Assembly: GCA_017934525.1 (NCBI GenBank)
Contig: JAGBJJ010000075.1
Location: 1-64,000, forward strand
Length of the DNA: 64,000 bases
Source of the DNA: Prevotella sp.
GTDB taxonomy: Bacteria; Bacteroidota; Bacteroidia; Bacteroidales; Bacteroidaceae
Direction of reading: 5' to 3'
In this document: piece by piece, positions 42,703 to 51,277 of the stretch
Position numbering within the stretch: position 1 is the stretch's first letter
Layout of the letters: every line of letters starts with the position of its first letter
Translations under genes and position numbers: made by a program
Notes under the pieces: generated by a model
What the model was told of the DNA's origin: nothing
Seen by the model: only the letters and a program-made list of their open reading frames with translations
Database searches by the model: none

Positions 42703-44832
42703 TTACTTCAGGTAGTCTTCGAAATATTGCGTGATGCGTTCATGCAAGTGCACACTGGCATGCCCCATCATGTTGTGACCCTCGCCGGGGTAGACGAAGA
42801 GGTCTGGTTGGGTGCCGGCCTCCACACAGGCCTTGATGAACGACAGCGTGTGTTGCGGCACGCAAGTCGGGTCGTTGTAGCCGATGATTATTTGCAGCTT
42901 GCCCTTCAGATCCTTCGCCTTGCTTATCAGGCTTGTCTTGGCATATCCTTCAGGATTGCTTTCTGGCGTGTCCATATAGCGTTCGCCATACATCACCTCA
43001 TACCATTTCCAGTCTATTACCGGACCGCCGGCCACACCCACCTTGAACACATCGGGATAGTTGGTCATCAGTGAGATGGTCATAAAACCGCCGAACGACC
43101 AGCCGTGCACGCCCAAGCGCTCCATGTCTACATAGGGCAGCGAGCGCAAGAACTCCACGCCACGCATCTGATCCTGCATCTCCACCTGTCCCAACTGGCG
43201 GAAGGTAGCCTGCTCAAAGTCGCGGCCGCGGTTCTCACTTCCTCGGTTGTCAAGGATGAAGCAGATATAGCCCTTCTGTGCCATGTAGGTCTCCCATGAG
43301 CGGCTGTACCAGTGCCATGAGGCTTCCACATTATGGGCGTGAGGGCCGCCATAGACGTAGACCACCGTGGGGTATTTCTTTGTGGGATCGAAATCGGCGG
43401 GCTTTACCATGCGCCAGTAAAGGTCAGTCACGCCGTCGGCAGCCTTGATGGAGCCGTTCTCAAAGATAGGCTGAACATAGTCGGCCCAGGGGTCGGGAGC
43501 GGTGAGCAGAGTCTGCGTCGTGGGTTTATTGCCCAGAGTCACCATGTCGATGATGTTAGGCGTGGTGGGTGTGCTGAACTTGTCGTAGAGCTTCTGGCCC
43601 GTAGCCGAGAGTATGCCGCGGTGCACGCCCTGGCCGTTGTCGAGTCTTGTGCGCTTGCCGGTCTTCACGCTGACGCTGAAAAGGTTGCGCTGCAAGGGGT
43701 GGCACTCGTTCGAAGCGATGACGATGCTCTGCTGTTTCTCATTGAAGCCGAGCACGTCCATCACTACCCATGAGCCGCTGGTCAGCTGTTTAAGTTCCTC
43801 TCCTTTATTATTAAAAAGGTATAAGTGGTTGTAGCCATCCTTTTGGCTCTGCATGATGAACTTCGTGTCGTCCCAAGGCAGGAATACGATGGGGTTCTGC
43901 GGCTCTACGTATTTAGTGCTCGTCTCGCGATAGAGTTCGCTGATGCGCTGCCCGTCGGCAGCATTGTAGCTGACCAGACGACAGTCATTTTGGTCGCGGT
44001 TCAGCTCAAACATGTAGACGGTCTTCGAGTCGGGGCTCCATGCGATGTTGGTGAAGTAGCGGTCGGAGGGGTCGCCGGCCTGCAGATAGATGGTCTTGCC
44101 GCTCTGCATGTCGTAGACGCCGACAGTCACCTTGTGGCTCGTCATGCCTGCCATCGGATATTTGTCGGGCTCTTCCTCGGCCACGCGCGGGTCGATGTTC
44201 ACCTGCGGATAGTCGCTCACCTCGGTCTGGTCCATGCGGTAGAAGGCCAGACGCAGTCCGTCGGGGCTCCAGAAAAGTCCCTCCATGATGCCGAACTCAT
44301 TGCGGTGTACGGCCTCGCCGTAGACAATCTGCCGCGAGCCGTCGGTGGTGAGCTGTGTTTCGCGGCCTTCGGCATCGCGCACGAAGAGCTGGTTGTCGCG
44401 TGTGAAAGCCAGTGCACGCGTGGTCTTGTTCCATTTCTGGTTCGATTCGCCTGCCTTGATTTCCTGCCGCCACACAACCTGCTTGCGCTTGAAGTCGTAG
44501 AGCATGCGTTCCTTGTCGTTGCTCAGCAGCACCCAGGGCTGCTGAGCGTAAGGATACTGCGCATTCATGGCTGAGTGCCATTCATCACCCAAGTCATTGA
44601 TATTGAATAAAGGCTTCTTCACACCTTTCTTGTCGATAGTACCGCCTTCCTCAGCATCGAGAAACATCAGCTGGTCGCCCCACCACGTCAGGTACATCGA
44701 CTTCGGCCGCATGTTGTGGTAGTTGGTGCCGCCGAAGTTGAGGTCTTCAAGAGTGAAAAGCTTTTTCTGTGCATTTATAGGCATGGCGAAAAACATGGCT
44801 AAAGCCGCCAAAAGCAGAAACTTAGTCTTCAT
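42703..44832 (-). CDS. Dipeptidyl peptidase IV (peptidase S9), secreted
   Basis: A 709-residue secreted prolyl dipeptidyl peptidase with a signal peptide (MKTKFLLLAALAMFFAMPINAQ), an N-terminal eight-bladed propeller (about 40-470) and an alpha/beta hydrolase. The triad is Ser579 in HGWSFGGF, Asp654 in YNDPTCVP and His686 in GEGHNM. YRMDQTEV and the EEE/EEP segment in DPRVAEEEPDKYP are the expected Glu-Glu substrate-anchoring region of true DPP IV. The start at 44832 opens the signal peptide; the longer frame is an artefact of the preceding gene's R/G-rich tail. It overlaps that methyltransferase gene by 11 bp, so both are on one message. Confidence 0.93.
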   Translation of the reverse strand: MKTKFLLLAALAMFFAMPINAQKKLFTLEDLNFGGTNYHNMRPKSMYLTWWGDQLMFLDAEEGGTIDKKGVKKPLFNINDLGDEWHSAMNAQYPYAQQPWVLLSNDKERMLYDFKRKQVVWRQEIKAGESNQKWNKTTRALAFTRDNQLFVRDAEGRETQLTTDGSRQIVYGEAVHRNEFGIMEGLFWSPDGLRLAFYRMDQTEVSDYPQVNIDPRVAEEEPDKYPMAGMTSHKVTVGVYDMQSGKTIYLQAGDPSDRYFTNIAWSPDSKTVYMFELNRDQNDCRLVSYNAADGQRISELYRETSTKYVEPQNPIVFLPWDDTKFIMQSQKDGYNHLYLFNNKGEELKQLTSGSWVVMDVLGFNEKQQSIVIASNECHPLQRNLFSVSVKTGKRTRLDNGQGVHRGILSATGQKLYDKFSTPTTPNIIDMVTLGNKPTTQTLLTAPDPWADYVQPIFENGSIKAADGVTDLYWRMVKPADFDPTKKYPTVVYVYGGPHAHNVEASWHWYSRSWETYMAQKGYICFILDNRGSENRGRDFEQATFRQLGQVEMQDQMRGVEFLRSLPYVDMERLGVHGWSFGGFMTISLMTNYPDVFKVGVAGGPVIDWKWYEVMYGERYMDTPESNPEGYAKTSLISKAKDLKGKLQIIIGYNDPTCVPQHTLSFIKACVEAGTQPDLFVYPGEGHNMMGHASVHLHERITQYFEDYLK

Positions 44833-46354
44833 GGTTATGGTTACGTTTAAATGATTTCTTGCCACCACCGCTGCGGTCGAAGCGCTCGTGTCCTCCGCGG
44901 TTCTCGTTCTTCTTAAATGCAGGCTTGCCCCCCCGGCGGTCGTCCCTGTCGTAGCGGTCGCCTTTGCGCTCAAAGCGCTCGCGGCGTTTCTCGAAGTGGT
45001 CGGTGCCGAAATCCTTGCGTCTTCCGCCATCCCCGCGCCGCGAAGTCGTGGCGAAGTCGTGGCGGTGGAAGGTAAACGAGCGAATATCGGCCTCCTCGTT
45101 CTCCTCCTGCTCGTCAAGTCGCTGCTTGAACTCACGGTTCTTCTTGAAACGGTGTCTCTCGGCCATCTGCTGCTTCTCCTCATCGGTCTTCACGATGCCG
45201 CCTTCCTGCCGGAACACTTTCATCTTGCCGTCGAAAATCTGATACTTGCGGAACTCACACTCCAGGCTGCCGTTGAATACAGGGATTTTTATCGAGGGCT
45301 TCAGACCTATCTGGTCGAAGCATTCCTCGCGGTAAGAGAGAATCCATGCATCGTTGTTCAGGAATTGGTGCTTCAGCCGTTCGCCTATCATGCGATAGGT
45401 GCCCAGCAGGTCGGGCGTAGAGATGCGCTCGCCATAAGGCGGGTTGGTGACCATGACAGACTTCTGTGTGGGCTGCACGAAGTCTTTGAAGTCCTGCTGC
45501 TCTACGGTGATGTCGGCAGTCATACCGGCTGCCCTAACGTTCATCCGGGCCGTGTTGACAGCCTTCATGTCGATGTCATATCCGTAGATGTGGTGATTGA
45601 ACTCACGCTCCTGCGAGTCGTCATTGTAGATGTGGTCGAAGAGCTCGGCGTCGAAGTCGGGCCATTTCTCGAAGGCATACTCCTTTCGGAACAGCCCCGG
45701 AGCCATGTTGCGTGCAATGAGCGCCGCCTCGACGAGCAGCGTGCCGCTGCCGCACATGGGGTCGATGAAGTCGCAGTCGCCCTGCCATCCCGTCATCATG
45801 ATCATACCAGCAGCCAGCACCTCGTTGAGCGGTGCCTCCACGCTCTCCTGGCGGTAGCCCCGGCGGTGGAGTGACTCTCCGCTGGAGTCGAGACACAGGG
45901 TGCAGTCATCCTCGGCTATATGTATGTGGAGCCTGATGTCGGGGTTGCTGACCGAGATGTTCGGCCGCTGTCCCGTCAGTTCACGGAATTGGTCAACGAT
46001 AGCGTCTTTCACCTTATAACTTACAAACTTAGAGTGTCGGAATTCCTCGCTGAACACCACGGCGTCGACGGCAAACGTGTGCTCGTTGTCCAGATACTTG
46101 CTCCAGTCTATCTTCTTAATCTCGTTGTAGACGTCGTCGGCACTCTGAGCCTTGAAGTGGCTGATGGGTTTTAGAATCTTGATGGCTGTATGCAATTGAA
46201 AATTTGCGCGATACATCATCTCTTTATCACCCGTAAACGACACCATTCGTCTACCAATTTGCACGTTGTTGGCCCCCAGCTGGGTCAACTCTTTTGCCAA
46301 AACGGGCTCCAGCCCCATGAAGGTTTTGGCGATAAGTTCAAACTCTTGGTTCAT
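44822..46354 (-). CDS. THUMP-domain RNA N2-guanosine methyltransferase with basic tail
   Basis: A 510-residue methyltransferase of the RlmL/Trm14-like group. Residues 1-160 hold a THUMP RNA-binding domain. The SAM-dependent domain has FIDPMCGSGTLLVEAAL (196-212) and catalytic NPPYGER (304-310), specific for N2 of guanine or similar. Residues about 390-510 form a highly charged tail rich in Arg, Gly, Lys, Asp and Phe, such as RRGDGGRRKDF, RYDRDDRRGGKPAF and RSGGGKKSFKRN, resembling RGG-type RNA-binding regions. The second methyltransferase domain of E. coli RlmL is missing. The likely substrate is 23S rRNA. The -7 element is at 46378-46385. Confidence 0.88.
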   Translation of the reverse strand: MNQEFELIAKTFMGLEPVLAKELTQLGANNVQIGRRMVSFTGDKEMMYRANFQLHTAIKILKPISHFKAQSADDVYNEIKKIDWSKYLDNEHTFAVDAVVFSEEFRHSKFVSYKVKDAIVDQFRELTGQRPNISVSNPDIRLHIHIAEDDCTLCLDSSGESLHRRGYRQESVEAPLNEVLAAGMIMMTGWQGDCDFIDPMCGSGTLLVEAALIARNMAPGLFRKEYAFEKWPDFDAELFDHIYNDDSQEREFNHHIYGYDIDMKAVNTARMNVRAAGMTADITVEQQDFKDFVQPTQKSVMVTNPPYGERISTPDLLGTYRMIGERLKHQFLNNDAWILSYREECFDQIGLKPSIKIPVFNGSLECEFRKYQIFDGKMKVFRQEGGIVKTDEEKQQMAERHRFKKNREFKQRLDEQEENEEADIRSFTFHRHDFATTSRRGDGGRRKDFGTDHFEKRRERFERKGDRYDRDDRRGGKPAFKKNENRGGHERFDRSGGGKKSFKRNHNHED

Positions 46355-46377
46355 TGAATTGAATAGATTTCGGGATG

Positions 46378-46385
46378 CAAAGGTA
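46378..46385 (-). promoter_or_regulatory. -7 element of the methyltransferase-S9 operon
   Basis: CAAAGGTA on the plus strand, TACCTTTG on the minus strand, about 23 bp upstream of the ATG at 46354. The phased repeat array begins 58 bp further upstream. Confidence 0.7.
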
Positions 46386-46443
46386 CGATTAAAAGCGCAA
46401 AACACCAAATAAAAAGCTGTTTTTCTTGCTGAGCCACATAGAA

Positions 46444-46499
46444 ATAATGGCTAAAATTAAATCGATTTTGGCCATTATCTGATTGATTTTGGCCAAAAT
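46444..46499. repeat. Phased 21-bp GGCC array, site C (3 cores)
   Basis: Cores ATAATGGCTAAAAT (46444-46457), ATTTTGGCCATTAT (46465-46478) and ATTTTGGCCAAAAT (46486-46499) start exactly 21 bp apart. The first two are near-perfect inverses of each other and the third is a perfect palindrome. The array lies downstream of the ispD stop and upstream of the methyltransferase promoter. Cores here have drifted more than at sites A and B, yet the 21-bp phase is kept. Confidence 0.78.
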
Positions 46500-46602
46500 C
46501 GATTTCGGTGTAGCCGTGGTCTTCTGCAAATCATTGCCGTCGGAGTCTTTAAAACGGCAGAGATGGTTGTGCTGACGGGCTGTGCAGAACAGCCAGCGGG
46601 TC

Positions 46603-47256
46603 TCATCCTCTCCTGCTGAGCACGGCCTGAATTTTTTCCATATCCTCGGGGTAGGTGAGCTTGTCGTAGTAAGGGACGTTGAAATCAAGGTATACGCGCG
46701 ATGTCTCAGGCAGCTGTTGTATGGACTCCGTATAGGGCGACTCGGCCCGGAAGTGCTTGTCGAAGAGAGTGAAGCGGAAGGCTTCGGGCGTCGACAGGGT
46801 GTAATACTCTTCGCGGTTGACAATCCATTGCCCGTAGCGGCCGAGGCTGTCGGTAATTTTCCGCGCGCATGCCACAGCATCATATTCGCTGAGCAGCGCG
46901 AAGAAGCGGTCGATGACGTGAGGCTCGACGGCAGGCCTGACGGCATCGATGACGACAAGACGCTCGCAGGCGCTGTGGGCGCGAATATAGTCAAGCCCAT
47001 TGCGTTTGGTGCAGTTCAGCGTTGCACCGCTTTCGGCCATGTCAACCCCGTATTCCTCCTTGAGTTCGCTGTGATATTTAGGGTGGGCCACTATGACGAT
47101 GGCATCGGCCAGCTTGCTCTGCTTGCAGGCGTCAACGACGTATGAAATGACCTTGCGGCCATTGAGCTCCACATACTGTTTGGGCACGCTGGCGCCGAAC
47201 CGCTCACCCACGCCGCCAGCGGTAATCATGATGATGTTTTTGTCTGTCTGCTTCAT
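46603..47256 (-). CDS. ispD: IspD/TarI-family cytidylyltransferase
   Basis: A 217-residue nucleotidyltransferase. The N-terminal signature is TAGGVGERFGASVPKQYVEL (about 12-31), with the CTP-binding G-G-x-G-x-R and P-K-Q. The conserved VVIDAVRPAVEP (about 101-112) and the STPEAFRFTLFDKH segment match the IspD fold. IspD itself makes CDP-methylerythritol in the MEP isoprenoid pathway; the close relatives TarI and other sugar-alcohol cytidylyltransferases cannot be ruled out. The sequence departs from the commonest IspD patterns at several points (ITAGGVGERF, VIDAVRP). It is divergent from a CDP-alcohol phosphotransferase gene, which raises the possibility of a shared CDP-linked product. Confidence 0.72.
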   Translation of the reverse strand: MKQTDKNIIMITAGGVGERFGASVPKQYVELNGRKVISYVVDACKQSKLADAIVIVAHPKYHSELKEEYGVDMAESGATLNCTKRNGLDYIRAHSACERLVVIDAVRPAVEPHVIDRFFALLSEYDAVACARKITDSLGRYGQWIVNREEYYTLSTPEAFRFTLFDKHFRAESPYTESIQQLPETSRVYLDFNVPYYDKLTYPEDMEKIQAVLSRRG

Positions 47257-47288
47257 ATTGATTCAAGTCGCTCTGTAGAAAGCGCGCG

Positions 47289-47419
47289 CAAAGTTACGAC
47301 TTTTTTCCGTGACAAGCAAACAAACCCCTAATTTAGTTGCCAAAGAGATTGTATTATTTTAAAAAAAATCAAATATGAGCATAAAAAGGCCGCGATATCA
47401 TATAAAATGATTAACTTTG
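47289..47419. promoter_or_regulatory. Divergent promoters of ispD and the CDP-alcohol phosphotransferase gene
   Basis: TAACTTTG on the minus strand (47289-47296) lies 32 bp before ispD. TAACTTTG on the plus strand (47412-47419) lies about 90 bp before the ATG at 47511. The stretch between is AT-rich. The plus-strand leader (47424-47510) has no recognised structure. Confidence 0.7.
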
Positions 47420-47510
47420 CACACTCAAAAAAACTGTGTGCTGAAAAGGAGCTGGCGTGCAAAGGCAGCCGGCAAGGCATGGCAAATAGTGTTTTGTGAA
47501 CAGAGTTGAT

Positions 47511-48470
47511 ATGGATAAGAATTTTAAACAACTGTTGCAAGAATCATTCAAGTCGAACGATACGGAAGAAACGTTCGACGTCTACTTCACCCGTCCTATA
47601 GGCTTGGCTTTTGCCCTGATGTGGATAAAGCTTGGCGTGACGCCCAATTTCGTTACCATCCTGAGCATGTTCCTTGGAGCTGCCGCAGGTTTCTGCTTCT
47701 ATCACACCGAGCTGTGGTGGAACGTTGGTGGCGTGGTGCTGCTCATGCTGGCCAACTTCTGCGACTCTACCGACGGGCAGATGGCTCGCCTGACCAACCA
47801 TAAGACCCTCATAGGCCGCATGCTCGACGGTTTTGCCAGCGATGTGTGGTTCTTCTTCTGCTATCTGGCCATTGCCCTCCGCCTGTGGAATCAGAACATA
47901 CCCGGCACTGAGGTGCATTGGGGCATCTGGGGCTTCCTGCTCTGCGCTTTCGCCGGATTCTACTGGCATGCCCATCAGTGCCAGCTGGCCGACTATTACC
48001 GCCAGATACACCTCTATTTCATTAAAGGCGAAGAGGGCAGCGAGCTGGCCAGCTACGAGGCTGAGCGGCGCATCATCGACGCCATACCCAAGCACCGCGT
48101 CGGGCCGCTGCTCATTGCCGACAAAGGCCACTTCTGGGAGTATGTATTCCATTATTTCTACTCCGGCTGGTGCAAGAAGCAGGAGCAGGCCACGCCTCAG
48201 TTCCAGCAGTTCTTCCGCCAGGTGAAAGCAAAGTATCCCAGTGCTGCCGATATGCCGCAGTCGCTGCGCGACGATTTCCGGCGGAAGAGCCTGCCCCTGA
48301 TGTGGATGACCAACGCACTGACCCACAACACGCGTGCCACGGTGATGTATATAGCCTGCCTCATCAATTTGCCGTGGATTTACCCGTTGTTTGAGATTAC
48401 GGTCCTGGCAGCCCTTTACTACTATATGCACTTTCGTCACGAGACGATGTGCAAGGCTTTCACCGTGTAA
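47511..48470 (+). CDS. CDP-alcohol phosphatidyltransferase-family protein
   Basis: A 319-residue integral membrane enzyme with about six helices that joins a CDP-activated alcohol or lipid to a second alcohol, releasing CMP. The catalytic signature begins DSTDGQMARLTNHKTLIG (85-102), followed by RMLDGFASD (103-111). The usual spacing is D-x2-D-G-x2-A-R-x8-G-x3-D-x3-D. Here the last Asp is one residue late (D106, then D111), and the expected position 110 is Ser. A soluble loop of about 90 residues (145-235) interrupts the membrane part. Candidate products include phosphatidylinositol-type lipids known in Bacteroidota, but none is proven here. It precedes a DUF5686 gene by 81 bp. Confidence 0.82.
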   Translation: MDKNFKQLLQESFKSNDTEETFDVYFTRPIGLAFALMWIKLGVTPNFVTILSMFLGAAAGFCFYHTELWWNVGGVVLLMLANFCDSTDGQMARLTNHKTLIGRMLDGFASDVWFFFCYLAIALRLWNQNIPGTEVHWGIWGFLLCAFAGFYWHAHQCQLADYYRQIHLYFIKGEEGSELASYEAERRIIDAIPKHRVGPLLIADKGHFWEYVFHYFYSGWCKKQEQATPQFQQFFRQVKAKYPSAADMPQSLRDDFRRKSLPLMWMTNALTHNTRATVMYIACLINLPWIYPLFEITVLAALYYYMHFRHETMCKAFTV

Positions 48471-48551
48471 CAGCGGGAAGGCGCCAGAGGGAGGAGAACG
48501 CCAGCTCCCATGGTAAGATTGAATCATCACAAATCTGGACGAAATAAAAAT

Positions 48552-51170
48552 ATGAGAAAATACTTGATTCTGCTGCTCTTGGCTTTTTCTGCGGCCATTG
48601 ACGCACAGACACTGACGGGCCACATCATCGACGCACAGACGGGCGACACGATACCCTTTGCCAGCTGCATCTACCGCGGCCATGGCGTGGCAGTGGCCAG
48701 CGACATCAACGGACATTTCAAAATAGCACGCCATCAGGGCTGGCCGCTCACGTTCAGTGCGGTGGGCTACTTGCAGCAGACGGTGACGGTGGACAGCAAG
48801 ACGCCGGCCTACATGCGAGTGAAGCTGCGCCCCGACAACAAGATGCTGAAAGAAGTGACCGTCAAGTCGAAGCGCCAGCGCTACAGTAGGAAAAACAATC
48901 CTGCCGTGGAGCTGATGAAGAAAGTGGTGGCTGCCAAGAAGCGCACCGACCTGAGCAACCACGACTTCTACCAATATAACAAGTATCAGAAGCTGACGCT
49001 CGCCCTCAACGACATTACGCCAGCTATGCTCGACTCGGGACGGCTGGCCAAGAAGCAGTGGCTCATCAATCAGATTGAGGCTTGCCAATACAACAACAAG
49101 CTGATACTGCCCGTGTCGGTCGACGAGACTGTGTCGCAGAAAATCTACCGCAAGAACCCACGCGACGAGAAGACCATCATCAAGGGCATGAACAACACGG
49201 GCATCAACGAGCTCATACAGACGGGCGACATACTGACCACCGTGCTGAAAGATGTGTTTACCGACGTCAACATCTACGACGACCAGATACGCCTGTTGCA
49301 GTATCCGTTTACGTCGCCCATCGGCAACGATGCCATCGCCTTCTACCGATACTATATTGAAGACACGGTCTACGTAGACCACGACCTGTGCTTTCACCTG
49401 ACTTTCCTGCCCAACAACCAGCAGGACTTCGGCTTCCGCGGCCAACTGTATATTCTGGCCGACTCCAGCTATCAGGTGAAGCGATGCGAAATGACCATAC
49501 CTAAGCGCTCTGACGTAAACTTCGTGGAGAATATGAAGGTGACGCAGGAGTTCACCCGCCTGCCCAACGGAGAGTGGGTGCTGTCGGTCGACGATATGTT
49601 TACCGAGCTCAAAGTGGCCAGTTTCCTGCAAGAGTTTGCCGTCATACGCAACACGCGGCTCACTGACTACGCCTTCGATGAGCTGCCGCGCCAGCTCTTC
49701 AAGGGGAAAAAGAAAGAGGTGAAAGACGTCAACGCGATGATGCAGGGCGACGACTTCTGGGCCCAGTATCGCCAAGTGGAGCTCACGAAGAGCGAGAGTT
49801 CCATGGATGCCTTTGTCCATGGCCTTGAGCAAATCAAGGGTTTCAACTATCTCATCTTCGGCCTGAAAGCTTTCATAGAGAACTTTGTTGAGACGGGCAC
49901 GCCCAAGACGCCGAGCAAGGTAGACATCGGACCTATCAATACGATGGTCAGTCAAAACTTCATTGACGACCTGCGCCTGCGCATCTCGGCACAGACCACG
50001 GCCAACCTCGACTCGAACCTATTTGTCAGTGGTTACATTGCCAGGGGAATGTCGTCGAAGAAAAACTATTATCGCGGCGACATCATCTGGTCGTTCAACA
50101 AAAAGGAGTATCTGCCACGTGAGTTCCCCAAACGTACGCTGACCCTCTCGTCGAGCTACGACATCGAGTCGCCCAGCGACAAGTTTTTACGCACCGACAA
50201 GGACAATGTGTTCACTTCGTTCAAGTGGACCACTGTAGACAAGATGCTGTTCTACAACCGCCAGTCGCTGACGTTCGAGCGCGAGGAAGACTGGGGCTTC
50301 CGCACCACCGTGGCTTTCAAGACTGAGGAGAACGAGGGTGCCGGACAGCTCTTCTACATCCCCCTCAGCATGAGCGGTGACCGCTCCACTTGGACTAACT
50401 GGAGCCATCCCGTGCCTGCTGTAGCAGCCTCAGCCTCTGGCCCGTATGACGCCACCCCGTCGCAGCGCATCCGTACTACCGAGCTGCGCGCCGAGATACG
50501 CTTTGCACCGGGCGAGACCTTTATCAACACCAAGCAGCGCCGTCTGCCCATCAACCTCGACTCGCCCGTATTCACCCTGGGTCACACCATGGGCTTCAAA
50601 GGGCTGCTGGGCGGTGACTATGCCTACAATCTGACGCAGGCAAGCATATATAAACGCTTCTGGCTCAAGTCGTGGGGAAAAGTCGACTGTCTGGTGAAGG
50701 GTGGCATACAGTGGAACCAGGTGCCATATCCGCTGCTCGTCATGCCCGAGACTAACCTCTCGTACATACTGCAAGACTATACCTTCATGCTGGTGAACAA
50801 CATGGAGTTTCTCAACGACCGCTATGCCGCAGCCATCATCTCGTGGGATCTCAACGGCAAGATATTCAACCGCATCCCCCTGCTTCGCAAGCTGAAATGG
50901 CGTGAGTGGTTGTCGGTGCGCTGCTTCTGGGGGTCGCTCAGCGACAAAAACAATCCTCTGCTGCCACAGAATGCTGGCAGCAATGTGCTGATGTACTTCC
51001 CAGAGGGTAGCTATGTCATGGATTCCAAGCGTCCATACTGGGAGGTGTCGGCCGGAATACACAACATCCTCAAAATTATCCATGTGGAGTATGTGCGCCG
51101 TCTGAGTTATCTTGATTTGCCCACGGCCCACAAGCAGGGTGTGCGTTTCATGATTCGAATGACGTTCTGA
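48552..51170 (+). CDS. DUF5686 outer-membrane protein with carboxypeptidase-like domain
   Basis: An 872-residue secreted protein with a signal peptide (MRKYLILLLLAFSAAIDAQ). Residues about 20-100 form a CarboxypepD_reg-like beta-sandwich (LTGHIIDAQTGDTIPFASC, ASDINGHFKI, FSAVGYL), as in TonB-dependent receptor N-termini. DUF5686 follows: ELMKKVVAAKKRTDLSNHDFYQYNKYQKL (about 120-148), a central soluble region, and a C-terminal beta-barrel (about 500-872) with long Tyr- and Trp-rich strands, ending with VRFMIRMTF. No TonB box or plug is visible. Function is unknown; an outer-membrane channel or assembly factor is plausible. The start at 48552 opens the signal peptide; upstream codons are not conserved in character. 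Confidence 0.87.
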   Translation: MRKYLILLLLAFSAAIDAQTLTGHIIDAQTGDTIPFASCIYRGHGVAVASDINGHFKIARHQGWPLTFSAVGYLQQTVTVDSKTPAYMRVKLRPDNKMLKEVTVKSKRQRYSRKNNPAVELMKKVVAAKKRTDLSNHDFYQYNKYQKLTLALNDITPAMLDSGRLAKKQWLINQIEACQYNNKLILPVSVDETVSQKIYRKNPRDEKTIIKGMNNTGINELIQTGDILTTVLKDVFTDVNIYDDQIRLLQYPFTSPIGNDAIAFYRYYIEDTVYVDHDLCFHLTFLPNNQQDFGFRGQLYILADSSYQVKRCEMTIPKRSDVNFVENMKVTQEFTRLPNGEWVLSVDDMFTELKVASFLQEFAVIRNTRLTDYAFDELPRQLFKGKKKEVKDVNAMMQGDDFWAQYRQVELTKSESSMDAFVHGLEQIKGFNYLIFGLKAFIENFVETGTPKTPSKVDIGPINTMVSQNFIDDLRLRISAQTTANLDSNLFVSGYIARGMSSKKNYYRGDIIWSFNKKEYLPREFPKRTLTLSSSYDIESPSDKFLRTDKDNVFTSFKWTTVDKMLFYNRQSLTFEREEDWGFRTTVAFKTEENEGAGQLFYIPLSMSGDRSTWTNWSHPVPAVAASASGPYDATPSQRIRTTELRAEIRFAPGETFINTKQRRLPINLDSPVFTLGHTMGFKGLLGGDYAYNLTQASIYKRFWLKSWGKVDCLVKGGIQWNQVPYPLLVMPETNLSYILQDYTFMLVNNMEFLNDRYAAAIISWDLNGKIFNRIPLLRKLKWREWLSVRCFWGSLSDKNNPLLPQNAGSNVLMYFPEGSYVMDSKRPYWEVSAGIHNILKIIHVEYVRRLSYLDLPTAHKQGVRFMIRMTF

Positions 51171-51277
51171 TGTGTAGCGATGCTGCGGTGCACCCACACT
51201 GCAGAGAGCTTGCCATGAGCAGGTGGGGCGGCAGCCTGTTGCCACACGCGTAACACATCCTACATGCAGAGTAAGAC

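Noticed and set aside
44833..45183. A longer N-terminus for the second S9 peptidase.
   Set aside because: It is the out-of-frame reading of the methyltransferase tail; the signal peptide begins at 44832.
47544..49955. An 803-codon open frame on the minus strand.
   Set aside because: It lies antisense to the CDP-alcohol phosphotransferase and DUF5686 genes, whose proteins have clear motifs; the antisense product is His/Val/Leu-rich with no domain. Codon bias of GC-rich third positions keeps the opposite strand open.
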